Source: Nematostella vectensis
Lineage: Eukaryota > Cnidaria > Anthozoa > Actiniaria > Edwardsiidae
DNA: 64,000 nt
NCBI RefSeq assembly: GCF_932526225.1
Contig: NC_064040.1
Coordinates: forward strand, 4,523,681-4,587,680
Direction: 5' to 3'
A model generated the notes under the pieces. It saw only the letters and a list, made by a program, of their open reading frames with translations, was not told where the DNA came from and searched no databases. This document shows, one piece after another, positions 9,855 to 24,100 of the stretch. Positions within the stretch are counted from its first letter, which is position 1, and every line of letters begins with the position of its first letter. Both the position numbers and the translations under genes were made by a program.

Positions 9855-12800
9855 ATGGCGGAGAGCGATAAATACAAGCTCGAACTTGAAGAGCAAAAGA
9901 AGAACGTATTTGTGACACAGCTGAGGTGAGTATTTCGAACGCATTGCGTATATTATTTGTCAGCGACATATTTGCAGTTTATGGACGGATGATGTTGCAG
10001 TTTTGTCAGCTTCCAGTCTTCTTAAATGTATTTTAATTAACAGAGAAGAGGACGACGAAGATGTCGAAACTCGAAAGTACCAAGTTGTCAACGAGGTATT
10101 GTGGTTAGATTATTTTACCGCCCAAATTTGGTGGATTGATTTAGATCTTGTAAGTTGCTACTCCCCACTGTTTGAATTCAGCTCCAGAACATATCAAGTC
10201 AAAACAAACTTTTAATTTCGAGGTTTTTGTTCGATCCCCTACTAAGATCTCAATCTTACAAGTTATTAAATAGCCGAAAACCAATCATCTTACCATCACC
10301 GTTATAGTTACAAATTTAAATTTTAATTCAAGAAGGTCCAGTATTGTTACAAGGTGTTGTTTATAGATACAACAGAATCTTCTTCAGCTAATTGAAACTA
10401 TTTTTACAACTGTAAGAACTTAAGTATTGACAAAAATTTAATACAGTCATATAATATCTTTTAGAAATAGGATTGTAGTTTTCTTTGAGTAAAAACTACT
10501 ATAAAGTAATGTAAATTGTGTAATTTGGTTTAAATGTTCTCTAAATTTGGAATATCATGTTTTTGAACAAATTTTATACTTTTCACACAGAAATAGATTT
10601 AGCTACCACAGCATATCAATATTTCTTAGTGATAAGCATATATATCTATGCAAGCCTCTTTCTGTTTCAGACTTCAGGCAAACTACTGGAAACAGGGCTC
10701 AAGACTTTCCAGTCAACCCTGCTCCTCAAGAAACAGCTTGAAGTGGAAAAAGTCCAGGAAGACCTTGAGATCAAGAGGCAGCAGTTTGCCGAGAGGATGG
10801 CAGCTTGTAAACGCAAGGAGGAGGAGCTTAAGAAAAAACAGCTACAGGTAAACAGGTGTGGCAGGCGCAGGGTGTGTGCACTCCCCCTAACCCCTCCCCC
10901 ATACTTGGCTGCCAAAAATGGGTCATTTATAATTGAAGGGTCCACAAATGCTATCCTTTCTAACTGGTAAATGCAAAGCATTTAGTACACTGTGAAAATA
11001 CTGTTTTATTAATGAAGTCAAAATGATGATTTCAACAAGATTTACAGCAAACTAAAGTTCACTCATGCAAGCTTAAATTTTCTGTTCTTGCCTTGAGCCT
11101 TGCCTTGCAAACAGATTAGCCATTCTTTATATAGTCGTTTTAATTCATTTTTCCTAACATCTTTGTGTATATTATGTACATAAAAAGAGCTTAGAAACTA
11201 CATTTGCATTCACAAGTTTGATCATAGAGCCTTTGATTCCATATGATAACTACATGACCAGGTGTGTACATAGAGAGGTGCACGCTCCCCAAAATGACAT
11301 CATATGACTGCCCCCCAGGATGAACAGTACATACATGTGTAACATCCTTTTTCATGGCCACCCTTTTTTGTGATACATTTTAACTTATAAGCCCCCTCTA
11401 CCTATGTTATATCTGTGAATTTGTATTCATTTGACCATTACCTTTTTGTATAAAGAACAACAACAACAAGTGTTTAGGCACACCACTTGCTGCATTACGT
11501 TTTGAAGTATAATGTTTAAGTTCACAAACTGGTACAATAGTGGTATTTGTCTATATCTCTGACAGATAAGAGATAGAGTGGGGAAATTTGAGAAGTTCAT
11601 CAAAGAGAATGAAGCAAAGAGAAGACGAGCTGTTCAGAAATACCAGACTGAACTGAAACTAAAGGACCAAAAGTCTAAAGAAGAGGAGATTCTGGCTGCA
11701 GAATTGCAGCAGTTAAAAGCAAGGTTAGTGGTAGTCAACCTTTCTTTGCCATCTTTATTCAATTTACACTGAATTGCAGTGAGTTTGTGGCAACACACCA
11801 AAGATAACTAGGTATATTTTACTATCAAAATCCAAAAATGAAGGAAAAAGCCACTTGATTATTTGGTTCTAGTCACCTCAGGGCCTCTGAGGTACCCAAC
11901 CTTAACTTATGTATATGGGATCACCTAGGTCTTGATTCTATTACAGTTCCTTAAAAGGTGATGTTCATGCGTTCACTACTGCTTATGTTAGATATATACT
12001 GATCTATAATTATTTCTCAGGAAACACTCACTAGAAGCCAAGATTGCAAAATATTCTGTCTATGAGAAATATCTACTGAAAGTATTGGACTTCCTACCTG
12101 AAGGTAATAGGATGGTATTTTGTAAGATTGTTTAGCATTTATGATAGGTTATTGATGAGTATCTTCTCAAGCAGAGGTTCCACCTTGTACCCCCTTCCTG
12201 TCTGTGTACATACAGCTTTCATATATTCTGGGGGAAGGTTCAAAATTTTGAATATACATTAGCATTTTTTATGATATTTGATTGAAAATATCTCACGCAC
12301 TTGCTTGAATTAATCAATGGAAATGGATGCCATTTTAAGCTGTTATTGTTCGGGAGCTTTAAATTTCAGCATGAGTGGCCTTTTTTAGATGTACATTTGT
12401 GTCACAGATTACCTTGAAGCAAGCGACTCCATGCTGATGGGGATCATGATGAGATTTAGGACTCTCAGTGCCACCAACCATACGTTAATGCAGATGTTAT
12501 CAGACAAGGCAGACGGGGTGAGCATAACATCTCTATGACCAGCCTTCTCTGTCACGTGGTGTCACACCAAATGTGATGTTTTACAAGAAAATCTTTTCTT
12601 CCAGCATGTTAGTGTGGGGGCCTATTGCTGGCCCAAAAAATTGAGCTGTAAATCATGCCCTAGCTTTAAAATTATGGCTCAATTGTTTTTATGCCTGTGC
12701 TTTGTTTGAGGATAACCAGCTTGCTGTGCTTTAATCAGGTGGAACAATCACAGCAGAAATTATTGGACATGAACAACAATCACACACAACATTTAGTGGT

Positions 12801-14366
12801 AAGTAGGACACCAACTATCAAAGATGGTTATTGAAGTCTCAACAGGCACACAGAGACTGTGAAAATAGGGAAAATAAAGTCGCATAAAAAAAATGAACTT
12901 TTCTGGCAGACAACTCGCTACTTGGCCCCTCTATTTGCACCAGACTAGAAAAACAATGGACAAGCTATAGAAAAAGTAGCTGGTCTGCATAGACATGGTA
13001 GAATCAGGGAAATAATTCAAAGGTTTAAGGGCCATTCCCCAAAATTTCAGGGAAACTACTCGCAGAGGCGTACAACATGCCATTTCAATCTTGCACCAGA
13101 GTTATAGTAAGATGAGGCTGTTTAATTTATTTGGAGTATTTTCCTATTTTCACAGCTCATCAACAGTGAGCTTGCACATCTACAGCAGATTTTGGAAGAA
13201 ACATCTCAGAAGAATGCCGAACTGGACCAGCTCCTTATCAACAACAAGACTACTGTCAGACACCAGGTTGGTCATCAGTCGATGAGGCTTGTCATCATTT
13301 AGTAGAAATCACCTAGTGGTATATTACATACTGTGCCTCTGATTGGCTGAGCTACCAGTGGTATATTACATATCCTAAGCTCTAATTGGCTGAGCTAATA
13401 GCGGTATACTACATATCCTGTACTCTGATTGGCTGAGCTACTTGTGGTACATACAGTATATTACAGGGAAAAACACACTCTATAATGTTTGTTTCTCACT
13501 GGAATACTACTCGGTTTTCTTGCATTTGGGCATGTATGATTTCCTGATTCTCTCGTGTGTCGCTATCAGGTTTCTCTAGTGATTCTCACTAGTGAAAACC
13601 TAAGCACCACTCACATCAAAAGTAAAAAAGATATTTATTTTGCCAGCTAAGGGTAATAAGAAGAGTTGGATAATCAAGATAATTTTTACTATATCAATTA
13701 GGCCCATAGCCAGGGGGGGGGGGCTTGGAAGAACACCCCCACTCGAAAGGTCCGCTCTTATTACGAAAAATTAAGTACCGCTGCGAGGTAGGATGAGCTA
13801 CCTAAAGGAAAATTGTCCGCTTTTATGTAAATTACCCCCTCCCCCCCCCCCCCCCCCCCGCTTAAAATCCTGGCTACGGGTCTGTCAATCAAACGCCCAA
13901 GGCGCCTATGGGCGCCTGAACGTTAAATATTTATAGAGAGCCTTTTCGACGCCTTTATCATCACGGTGCACGGGGGGAGGGAGGGGGGCATTTATAACAT
14001 TTATTTTCGCATAATCTTATAACTCTGTTATTTCTTTTTCAGAGCGAAATTCTCGGTCGTATCCAGTTAGCCATCAACAACATATCGGAACGTTGCCAAA
14101 GACGAGTTCTGGTTCCTGTCGAAACGCTAGACTACGATACCAAACTACACTTGATTCAAGACCACATATCCGAATACAATGACATTTGCAGGCTAGCAAA
14201 GCCTTCCGAGGGGGGTCCCCTTAGTACGAATGGACCTGTTTCCAGTGCCTCGATTCTGAAGAAGGATGCGCGGACAGTAAAAACACAGGAATCCGCGCTT
14301 AAGAGCGGCGGGGCGCGCGGGCGACATCCGCACCAAGAATTGCGCTTCGCGGCGGATGTGAAATAG
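9855..14366 (+). CDS. CCDC42/CFAP73-like ciliary coiled-coil protein
   Basis: Nine exons join in phase: 9855-9925, 10044-10095, 10671-10847, 11566-11723, 12021-12103, 12408-12517, 12739-12798, 13156-13266 and 14043-14366 (TAG), giving 381 residues. The protein is coiled coil almost throughout. Landmarks match CCDC42 and its relative CFAP73: the ETGLKTFQSTLLLKKQLEV start of the first helix, KFEKFIKENEAKRRRAVQKY, then YSVYEKYLLKVLDFLPE, and MMRFRTLSATNHTLMQ. CFAP73 (MIA2) is an axonemal factor tied to inner dynein arms; CCDC42 acts in sperm flagellum assembly. Which paralogue this is cannot be told by eye. The last exon ends in a short Arg/Gly-rich tail. An X-box precedes the gene. Confidence 0.85.
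12945..13090. repeat. Dispersed SINE/MITE-like copy 1
   Basis: Within intron 7 of the CCDC42-like gene. It shares ACAAGCTATAGAA, TGGTCTGCATA, TTTCAGGGAAACTACT and CATGCCATTTCA-type blocks, in the same order, with copies near 56080 and 58850. It is non-coding. Confidence 0.6.
13315..13450. repeat. Short tandem repeat, about 43 bp x 3
   Basis: Three diverged copies of GGTATATTACATA followed by CTCTGATTGGCTGAGCTA, in the last intron of the CCDC42-like gene. Confidence 0.75.
13701..13883. mobile_element. Small MITE-like element with poly-G/poly-C
   Basis: The left end reads CATAGCCAGG and the right end reads CCTGGCTACGGG, an inverted pair. A G run lies near the left end and a C run of about 18 near the right. 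Similar GTAGCCAGG/CCTGGCTAC pieces occur elsewhere in the window (for example near 35270 and 39990). Confidence 0.5.
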
Positions 14367-14740
14367 ACACTAGAACACATGACATAACACGTGACGGCCT
14401 TGTGCGAGAGGGCTTGGGACCTAGAGTGATACACGAGACAAGCATGCTTATTGCGTGGGAGTGAGTGACTCCTTCCCACGCGAAGGCATAGCAAAACTAT
14501 AGAGCTCTCATCTCTCAATCAGTAAGAACAAATCAAACTTCATAAAATATACTGTAAATTTGTAAATAACATAAATACCTATGTGTGCATAGTTTTGGAA
14601 AGGATTTTGTACCAAAATGCATTAAAGATATGCAATATTTTGATGTTTCTGCCGTTCGTAGTTTTCTGTACAAAGAAGTATGTCTGTTCTTAATTTAGTT
14701 TGTGTATGGAGTGTTTTATACCGGGTTTTAAATAAACCTT
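14367..14740 (+). other. 3' UTR of the CCDC42-like gene
   Basis: No other feature lies between the stop codon and AATAAA at 14731-14736, so this is the likely 3' UTR and poly(A) signal. Confidence 0.55.
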
Positions 14741-14759
14741 GGAACAAAGCCTGTAATAG

Positions 14760-16055
14760 TGAAAATGTAACAGTCAAAGAGTATCGGGCAGCCCATCACA
14801 AAAGAGAACAAAGACTGTATATTAGTGCCAAATGAGCTTGAATGCATTGTACTAAATACAAACTATAAAAATATTGTGGATACGTGGTATCGACGAGCCA
14901 ACCGAGGTAAAAACCTACTCAGAGACATTCTAGTATCAGGCGTTCCTACCCGGGTCTCTGATGACGCTTCCTGCGGCTGTTGTCCCAGACCCCAAATTGC
15001 CTCGTGGTTCACCTCCAAGGAAGCACTGTAAGAAACCGGAAAGTTGGGCTACCTACTGTCCGAAAATAGGGCCACATGTCCCAAAATAGGACCACACACT
15101 GTCAAAAAGTAAGGTCTGACACTACACTTCTTCTAGGTACGGAAAGAAGAATGCCTCCTTTCCATAATGAACGTCCCCCACCCCTAAGTTTACAAGTTTG
15201 TATGGAACGCCCTATCTAACAAACAAACGACATAGGAATTCTTCCCTCTTATCAGCACATGTGCACCTTGCATAAGGAGCTGTCAAAACGATAATTTTGT
15301 CGTTAGAGAATTTGCCTCTGAAGTGACTCACAAACGGTCTCATTCATTATTAGATGCCGTTTTATTCCATTTTGTCAATTGCATACTTCTCGTTGAAAAT
15401 GAAATTTTTAATGAGTGTAGCAAGTGTGGAAAGCCGTTTAACATACTTTCACTGTATGAATATCTATTCTTGAGCATGTTTCGGTTTTCATAAAAAAAAG
15501 ACCAGAAACATGTTATTGTATTACCAGCAAGATGTTTTCAATCAAGCGATATTACTTAAAGTTAATGTTTATACAAGCCGACCACTCTTTCAATTATTCC
15601 ACCATGTTTAGACTATCTTGATAAATCGATCAACTCTATTCTAATAGCTTCTGCCCTTTAAAAGCATGTCTTCCATTACGCTACCTTATCTACCCTGCTA
15701 TCTGCGAGGTTTGGAATCCCAGGCTTTTTTTAGATTGTTTTCTAACAAAGTAATGGTCTAGACGCTACTCAGTGTTTATAAACTTAAAACGCTCTCATAC
15801 CGACTCGGCTATTTCAACTATGTACATCATACGATTACCATCCTGGGGAAAACTAATCCCCCCTATTTCACGATATTCTATTTTCTTAATGGCCGACTAT
15901 TTATTATGTCGAGACGGGTGGGCTTTTTTTCTTTGGGTCTAAAAAAAAGTACACTGTATTGTTTGGTCCAAAGAAAAATTCCCCACCCAATGACAAAATA
16001 ACTATACCTACTGTATCACAAAAGTTCATTTAATGTTCGGAATGTACTCCCATTT
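14760..16055. other. Intergenic, no feature recognised
   Basis: AT-rich sequence without a coherent open frame, splice-site pattern or RNA gene that I can support. Confidence 0.5.
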
Positions 16056-16069
16056 ATGTACAGTACAAG

Positions 16070-16345
16070 TTGCCTGGCGGACAACCCTCTATTAAGGGCA
16101 CCCATGATAGTCAATTCCCGCCTGACGGACAGCCCTCTATTACGGGCACCCATGATAGTCAATTCCCGCCTGACGGACAGCCCTCTATTACGGGCACCCA
16201 TGATAGTCAATTCCCGCCTGGCGGACAACCCTCTATTACGGGCACCCATGATAGTCAATTCCCGCCTGGCGGACAACCCTCTATTACGGGCACCCATGAT
16301 AGTCAATTCCCGCCTGACGGACAGCCCTCTATTGCGGAAACCTCG
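16070..16345. repeat. 48-bp minisatellite, about 5.7 copies
   Basis: Unit GGACAGCCCTCTATTACGGG followed by CACCCATGATAGTCAATTCC and CGCCTGAC. The copies differ mainly at two positions (GACGGACAG versus GGCGGACAA). Since 48 is a multiple of three, the array is open in two plus frames and one minus frame, each giving a clean 16-residue repeat. I find no flanking exon signals that would make it a real exon. Confidence 0.9.
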
Positions 16346-16439
16346 TTATTCCGGACAGAAAGACAACCCCGATTAAAAGTGGTACTCAAAGTTACGGTCC
16401 CAAGGGGGTGTATTAAACATAGCGAGGATTGAATTATTA

Positions 16440-18000
16440 GATGGGATATGCGTTTTTAGACCAAGAAAAGATCTCGTTTTTATTGTATTTAATGTTTTCC
16501 CAAGGAAGTTCAATTTCATCAACTTTTTTCTAAATAGTTCTATCAAAGAATTAGTTGACCAGTTTGTGATACTCTTTTTTCTGCAAACATTACCATTTAA
16601 CCTACATATGTAAGCTTAATATATTGCTCTGTCGTACTTTGTATATTGAAAAATGAGAACTATTCATTTGAAACCGGAACAAAAATCCATCACAGATGTT
16701 GAATTCAATTAATCATTTTCTTTTCTGTCTTTTCAAAAACTAAAACTAAAAGTGATAATATATTATGTTAACGACAGGGCTGTTTCACCAAAAGAGCAAA
16801 CAAATTTTTAAAATGCCACTTTTATGGGCTTGATATGAACTCGTTAATTTATTCGACATAGTCTTTTCTACGCGTAAATGATGTTCTCGAGTTTTCCACT
16901 AAGCGATATTGCTTTAGTTTTGTCAGACACTCGACATACAATTTATAAATTGATTTCTAAAATTCCCCCCTACAAGGCACCGATACTATAAGAGTATTGA
17001 AACTCAAGTGATGTCCACCGCCATTTCTAGTCAAAATTGTAAATAAATGGGTAAAAATCAGAGCAATGCGGGTTAAATTGATCGTTAGAATGCTGAATCA
17101 ATCATGAATTGATTTCTCCTCGCATATATTGTTGTTACGCCTTCTTGTTCTTTTTAAATTAATGAGATTCAGGTGGCATGATATATTACGACACAGAATG
17201 TAGTCTTTAGAGACGAAATATTAGGCGCTTTTTTTCAGCAAATTGGAAAAAGGCAAAAGGTGATATGTAATTAAGAAAGTGAATAATGCAAGTAAATGGA
17301 ATCTCAAAGTAAAAGCGACTACGATAATTGGGTATTCTAAATATTTTTCCGGTCTTGAAATGTTATGAACTCATTTTGTTTTCGTGTTTTTTTCTTTTTT
17401 TTAACAAGGGCTGAAGTTCAAAAGAAAGTGGGGTTGATGAGAAAATGACATTCCGATTACAAATATTGTGTCGCTTCGTTTAATAAAAATATGGCAGCAA
17501 ATTTCCTCTCAAGAAAAAGTGATATTTACACACCTATAACACCATTTTGCATATATTTGCATATTTCCGCGCGGCCTGTCTATTTGTAAATGGCTTTCAG
17601 GGGGTTTTAGTTTGATTTTTCTGAGACCAATATCAAAAAGATGTTCCACTCAAAAACGCGTCCAACATTGACATTTATGACAACAAGAAATTAACGAAAG
17701 CGACATTCATTTCTTCCCCGGGGCTCTAGTGTTTTAACGTACTTTAAATGCAATTTTTATATATTTCCCCCAGAAACTCAATTGAATCTGTTGCTGACTA
17801 ATTTGGGTGAGAAATCTTTTTTCGCGAGTTCTTAAAAGGCTTAGAACTTCTAAGAGGGACTATAGCTAAATGCTTTGATGGCCTTTTTATCATCCTGGTA
17901 TCAGTTGTACCAAGGTAGATAGAAAGGCTTTCAGTGGCTGAGTAAATTATTGATTCTAGGTATTGTTCTGAGCTCATCTATATGTGCATAATCAAAAAAC
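16440..18000. other. Intergenic, AT-rich; 5' flank of the SAM gene
   Basis: No gene or repeat recognised. The region immediately before 18122 probably holds the promoter and 5' UTR of the SAM-domain gene, but no clear core element is seen. Confidence 0.5.
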
Positions 18001-18121
18001 ACAAGGCACAACAATGCAATTTATTTTTCTCGAAATACATTGATCAATTGAGTGGGGAAAGGGAGATTTCGTACATGCTTTTAATGCGAATGGTAACGCA
18101 TTGAAAATTGTAAACGTCGGG

Positions 18122-21100
18122 ATGAACACAGATAAAAAAGAGAGTTCAGACACACACACAGGGAAAAAATCTGGAAATGCGAAACGAAAAGGGTCTGTAT
18201 TAGAGCTGGAACGACTCAAAAAGCGTGAAAAAGAACTCCACGTTATGAAATTATCCCAAGAATGGGATGCGAGGAGGCAAAAACGGAGAATGGACAGAAT
18301 GAAATGGCTACAACAACGGCGAGATCAAAATCTGCCTATCTGGCAAAGAGTTGGAAATTTACGAGTTCAAGCAACCGATGAGACCAGACGAGCTGAGAGA
18401 AATAGTGCGACCTCTTCAAAGGCAACCAAAGCTGTACTAACTGAATCAAACCAAGGTCGTCCACACTCGCCAAGCCTGGCCGGGCGTGATATAGTTCAAC
18501 GAAGCATAACAGACAGCTCGACTGTGAACGAACAGCGCGAACCTGACGAGCTAACTCTACGCTCATCGTCTCCTGCTATAGGGCTAGAAATTGTGCAGGA
18601 CGTAGAAGAAAAATCTGCATTGTGTGTCAAAAGAGAACGCGCGGAATCACAGGAATTTTGCAAGTCTAATTTCAACACAACGTCAGGTTCTTCCAGTGCC
18701 GAACCCGAGGTTAGTGTGACAAATCGCTCCAACTCATTGGAATTCCGTCTTTATGGAAAACTTGGTTTTTATATTTTAGAGTGTTTCTTTTGAATTGGAA
18801 ATTTGCATACGCGGCTCAGTTGTAAACACGCTTATATTAACCTCAAACATATTTTTATAAATAATCACAGAGAAGAAGAAATTAGATTGAAAAAATTCAA
18901 AGTCACTAAGTAGGAAAACCAAGAACACTATTACGAGAATTAAGAAGGAGGTCGTTTCTAAAAAAAAGTACTTTTTTAATTCATCTGAACGTTTAGCTTA
19001 ATTAATCGCTCACACGTGCCCCGACAAAAGCTATTTCTCATCTTTTTTTTACGCCGAATTGAATAGGAAATAAACAGCAGCAGAGAAAAAAAATTGTGTT
19101 TTCTGTCGCGCTGTTTCTAGTGGGGTGAAAGTTGAGCACGCGATAACAATTATATTTCTGTGCCTGTGATGTTATGTTAAATGATTATCGGCTCTTATAG
19201 TTATTGGGTCTCAATGTATTCTGTATTATTCCTCGTTGTGATTACTAATAGAAAAGACTGGGTTTATGCGCGCTAATTCGCAGATGCATAAATTACCCAC
19301 ATGTATTCGATATCAAGGCAGCTGCCGCATACATTTAGCATAATTCTCACTCAGATATGGAAATACACATGTGACATAAGGGTGCTAAGTGCTTTTTATA
19401 AAAATAAAAAGAAGTGTCAAAGAAAATACGAATTAACTTTGCACCATCAGTGGCGACATATAAGGATTATACTTCTAAAATCTAAATTTCAATTTGCGAT
19501 GAAAAATGTTAGTAGAAAGTAATTAATGACTTAGGTTTTTATTTCGGGTCTCTATCTAGACATCAATCAAGGGTGAAATAGGTACTTTCAAACCAAACTG
19601 GGGTTATTTTCTCGTGTTGCTTTCCAGCCCCTTAAGTAACGATTTGAGAGAGCAGGCCCCCACATTTCATATTTCGCCATTGTTGGGTTTTAACAATAAC
19701 AAAACCATTATTGCTTCTTAATTAATTTCGTCTGAGATCAACAACTGTGCTCGATATTTGACACTAACTGTCAATCGGTGGAACAAAAGCACGTTTCGCA
19801 AACAGCTATTTCATACTAATGAGTTTTATCCATTGTAAAACTAAGTACAAACCCAAAATATGTGTTTCAATTGACAATAGCTTTTCCCGCCTTTAAGCAT
19901 AGGTTTAATAACAAAATCTAATTGAAAAAAAGAGATAGCTTTTAAGGAGCAGCGATGAAAAGATGGACTATGAATAAAGAATTCAGATGAATTCTAGTGT
20001 AATCCCCATCGTAGCGGAAGTTATTCCCCCGCCAAATAATTTATAATAAGAAAATTAATGGTGTTTTTTATTGTGTTAAAGCAATTCACTCAGTAGGGGA
20101 ACTTGTCTAGACACTAAAAATATAATTTTAAGCAAAGCAATTTTTCATGCTTTTTTGTGAAAACTGATGATCTAGTCTTTTGACACGGAAGGAAAGACCT
20201 TAATCTCGTTTTTGAGAGCTTATTGGCTATCGACACTAAAGACAAGGTAAAATTTCATTTGTTTTTTTGTTTTTGTTTCCGATTCCCGTGTTTTCAGCAA
20301 AATGGAAATTCTAGTAAATCACACATATAAAACGGCACAATAATTAAATCTCTCGGTTAAGGCCATTTTCTTTTTATTAAAAGTAAATTAGTATCATTTC
20401 ATTGTTTGATTTTTTTTTCTCAGGAAAGATAGACGAGAAAGGTGAAATTGCTATCAGTAATGAGTGGTACTTTCAGTTAAAATAAATATAATATTTGAAA
20501 CTATTTTGATAAAACCTGAGCAGTACAAAATAATTCTAATCTTATTTATTACTGTTTATTAATATTATGGAAAACAATTTCGAAAATTATCATGGTTATT
20601 AAACGTTCTCCTTGAAATAAATACAACTTGAAGAAATTCTCTTTAGAACAATGATACATTATTTCTTTATTTTTTTTCGCGGAACATTTTTCAAGTCTAT
20701 TGTTTTCTTTTTCGAGCGGAAATAAAAACGTTTATGCTTACCTTACTCCCAAGTCTCTTTCCTAAAGGAAGCGCGATCAATTTTTCCTTTTTCCACATTT
20801 TCCCACATTGCAATCGTACTAAAACCTTCTATGTATTAGAGACACTTTTGAAAAGCCTACTGTACAGGCTACAATAAGACATTTACGATACAGCCTTTCG
20901 GCGAAGCCTTACAGTAGCGTAAATCTTTTTTTTTCTCATGTCAAAAATGCTTCTTTGCAGTGTTCCATCCCCTTTGTTCCAGCTTATTAGTCCGAATTTT
21001 TTACAGCTTAATATTGACTGCGGGCGCTTTAAAATGTAATTTTCATAAATTTTATCCAAACATTTTATCCAAACAAATTTTATATAATAATTAAATTTTT

Positions 21101-24100
21101 CATTTATGCGTTCTCTACACGGTGGGTGTTAGTGTATTTCCTACTGTTTCTACTGTGTTATTACTTTCACTTTTCTGTCAGGGTATAGAAATCTATGCCA
21201 TGGCTTCTATTTATTCCCATTATTTTCTACTCGGATAAATAATCTTTGCCATGGTTTTTACTGTTTTTCTGACATTGTTTCTACATATTCCCATTATTTT
21301 CTACTCGGATAAATAATCTTTGCCATGGTTTTCACTGTTTTTCTGACATTGTTTCTACAAATTTCCATTATTTTCTACCCGCATAAAAAATCTTTGCCAT
21401 TGTTTCCACTGTTTTTCTGACATTGTTTCTACATATTTCCATTATTATCTGCTAGGATAAAGAAGGCTTTGAGAGCAAAGCCTGGCAGAAGCATGAAGAG
21501 GATTTGTCTTGTCGACGATCGGGTATGAATATCTCTTTTATGTTTTATTGAAATAAAATCTGGATAAACTACATTTAGTACTCTTTCAGGTATTGGTCTT
21601 GCTTGTTCAAAAATGGTCAGAATGCAGCGCTAAATGAAATTGTGAGGTGGGGGGGGGGGGGGGGGGGTGGTGGAAAAATCGGACTGGTGGGGGGCTGGTG
21701 GGGGGCGTGGAGGTCAGGATTCAGTAGCAGATCTAGGGGGAGGGTTAAGGGGGTTTAAACCCCCCTTTGAACTGCCAGAAAGCCATATGTAACAAAAAAA
21801 TAACCCCTCCCTCTTTTGCGAAAAGCTAAATCTCCCGTATTTTCGGGGTTGGGGCTTGCTTGGGGAAATTGTTAATTACATTGTTATAAATATTTCAGAG
21901 TCTTCTTCCTCTGCGTATCAGCAACTCGTAACCATGGTGAACTCTCACCCGAGCAAAACATACGCCAATAAAACTACGTACGAGCCCGACGAGCGAACTC
22001 GACAGCATTACGACACAAAAGAACGCTTCCAGACACATTCTGAGCCAGACGAAATATCTCGAGAAATTGAAGAACGGCGGCAACAAATGAACGAGCGTAC
22101 CCTTTACAGTTACGAGTACAACGCACGCTTCCGACAACAACCAGAAGCCGAGGAGGAAACCCAACCGATGGACGAACGCGCTCGACAGTTTTCCTTGATG
22201 GATGCTCGAGGCCGGCAGCATACCGAGATGAGCGAACAGACCGCACGTGTAGTCGATGTGGATACGAGAACGAAAGGTTATGGGGCTCGGCCGCATGTCG
22301 ATAGGACCGAGCAGACCACACGAGTAACCGATGTGATTACGAGTCACACATCAGTCATCGTGCAGGCCATGCGGCAGAGCGGTATCCCTTCAGGGGGACT
22401 TGATTCCGAGGTGAGTACGCAGTAGTATATAGGGACAGGATTCGAATTGATTTTGTGAAACCCCTGCTGAGGTGGGGCACTTTAGGTCTGAGACATCAAT
22501 CACGCAGAAGATGCAGTCCTTGTCAGCTTTCATTTTCAAAGTCTTTTCTGTGTTGATGATGGTGAAAAAAGTACATTTTTATATCCTTCGTAGCCGACGT
22601 TGCTGCTTGCTTCGGAGCCAATTAGATTCGAGGAAGTGATTCGCGAGGGCGGTACCATTATTCAGCGGTTAGGTGAGTCTTTTGACCTTAAGCCTAACAT
22701 GGACTTGTGCTCCTGGGATAAGCAATCGGTATCTTTCATCTAACTGTAACCCCATACAAGGTTCCAGTCTTTGTCCAGCCGTGGAAGAGTAAAAACTATA
22801 AATTTTAGCCAACCAGAAATCAGAATATGTAACAAACATGACGTTGTCTTTTATTCAGAGACAAGCACCGCCGGTATCATTAGCAAGTCTAGAACTCCAG
22901 AGACACAAGAGCGAGAGGTAATAATGTTGCATCCACACACAATCAAATCCACACACGATTTCGTGTACATATGGTCACATCCACACACGATCACATCCAC
23001 ACACGATTAAGTGTACACATGCTCACATCCACACACGATCACATCCACACACGATTACGTGTTCACATAGTCACATCCACGCACGATTAAGTGTACACAT
23101 GCTCACATCCACACACGATTACGTGTACACATAGTCACATCCACACACGGTCACCTCACAAACACGGCTACATCCTCACCCGGTTACGTCCACACACGAC
23201 CACAACCACACGATTGCATCGTCATACGATTGCATCAACAGACGATCAAATCCACACAAATCAAATCCTCTTACGTTTACATCCACGCTCGGTCTATAAA
23301 ATTATGCGGCTTTGTTCTAGGTTCTGAGTCCGCACAGTCCGGCGTTTTCCGCTGAGTCCAGTCGTCCAGGTATGGCCATCCTCGAATAGCCGTTATTCTG
23401 TGTTGCGTAATTGAACCGCTATGATCACCTGACAACATTGCGAAAGTAGTGTTAAACTATTGGCTGTGGTTAGCTCTCAAAGGTCCCTTGATCCACTCAG
23501 TTATTTTTGATATTCTAAAATTTAAAAAAACGTTTCTTTCTTATTACTGTCATAGAGAATATTTCTGAGCTATTGAGACTCTTGATTCGATACAGAATAC
23601 ATGCGAGTAGCAGGCCTTTCAGTCACTGTGGCCAATTAATCAGTATGCATTGATTTCATCCCAGAATCAATGGGCACCAGCCCCCAACCCGATAATCAAA
23701 CAAGACATTCGGCTACCCGCGATGACGCCAGCACAGAGAGTCCAGCTCAACACAGCACCATCACCATGGCAACAGTAAACAAAACAATGCAGCCAATGAT
23801 GTACTCATCATCGAGTGCTTCCCCACACCCCACCCCCTCGGGATTCCTTGTCCCCGTCCTGAAGCCTGGGTCCGGAGAGGTTGTGTACGCATTTGTCCCT
23901 GGAACGAGTTCCCCCGGATCTGTAGACCCACGAGCTCAGATCCATCCTAGTGTCCCTGGTAACCTCTTATACCACTCGCTACCGAGGTTCGGTAGTCCGG
24001 GGGGTGCTGGCCCAGGTGGGTTTGCATGTCCGGGGGGTCCCGCCTACCCGCGCGTGATTCACCCAAGTGCAACCATACATCACGGTCGACACGTCCCAGT

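Noticed and set aside
9477..9944. 155-codon minus-strand frame
   Set aside because: Overlaps the CCDC42-like promoter and exon 1 antisense, low complexity, no motif.
14156..14518. 120-codon minus-strand frame
   Set aside because: Antisense to the last exon of the CCDC42-like gene; typical shadow frame.
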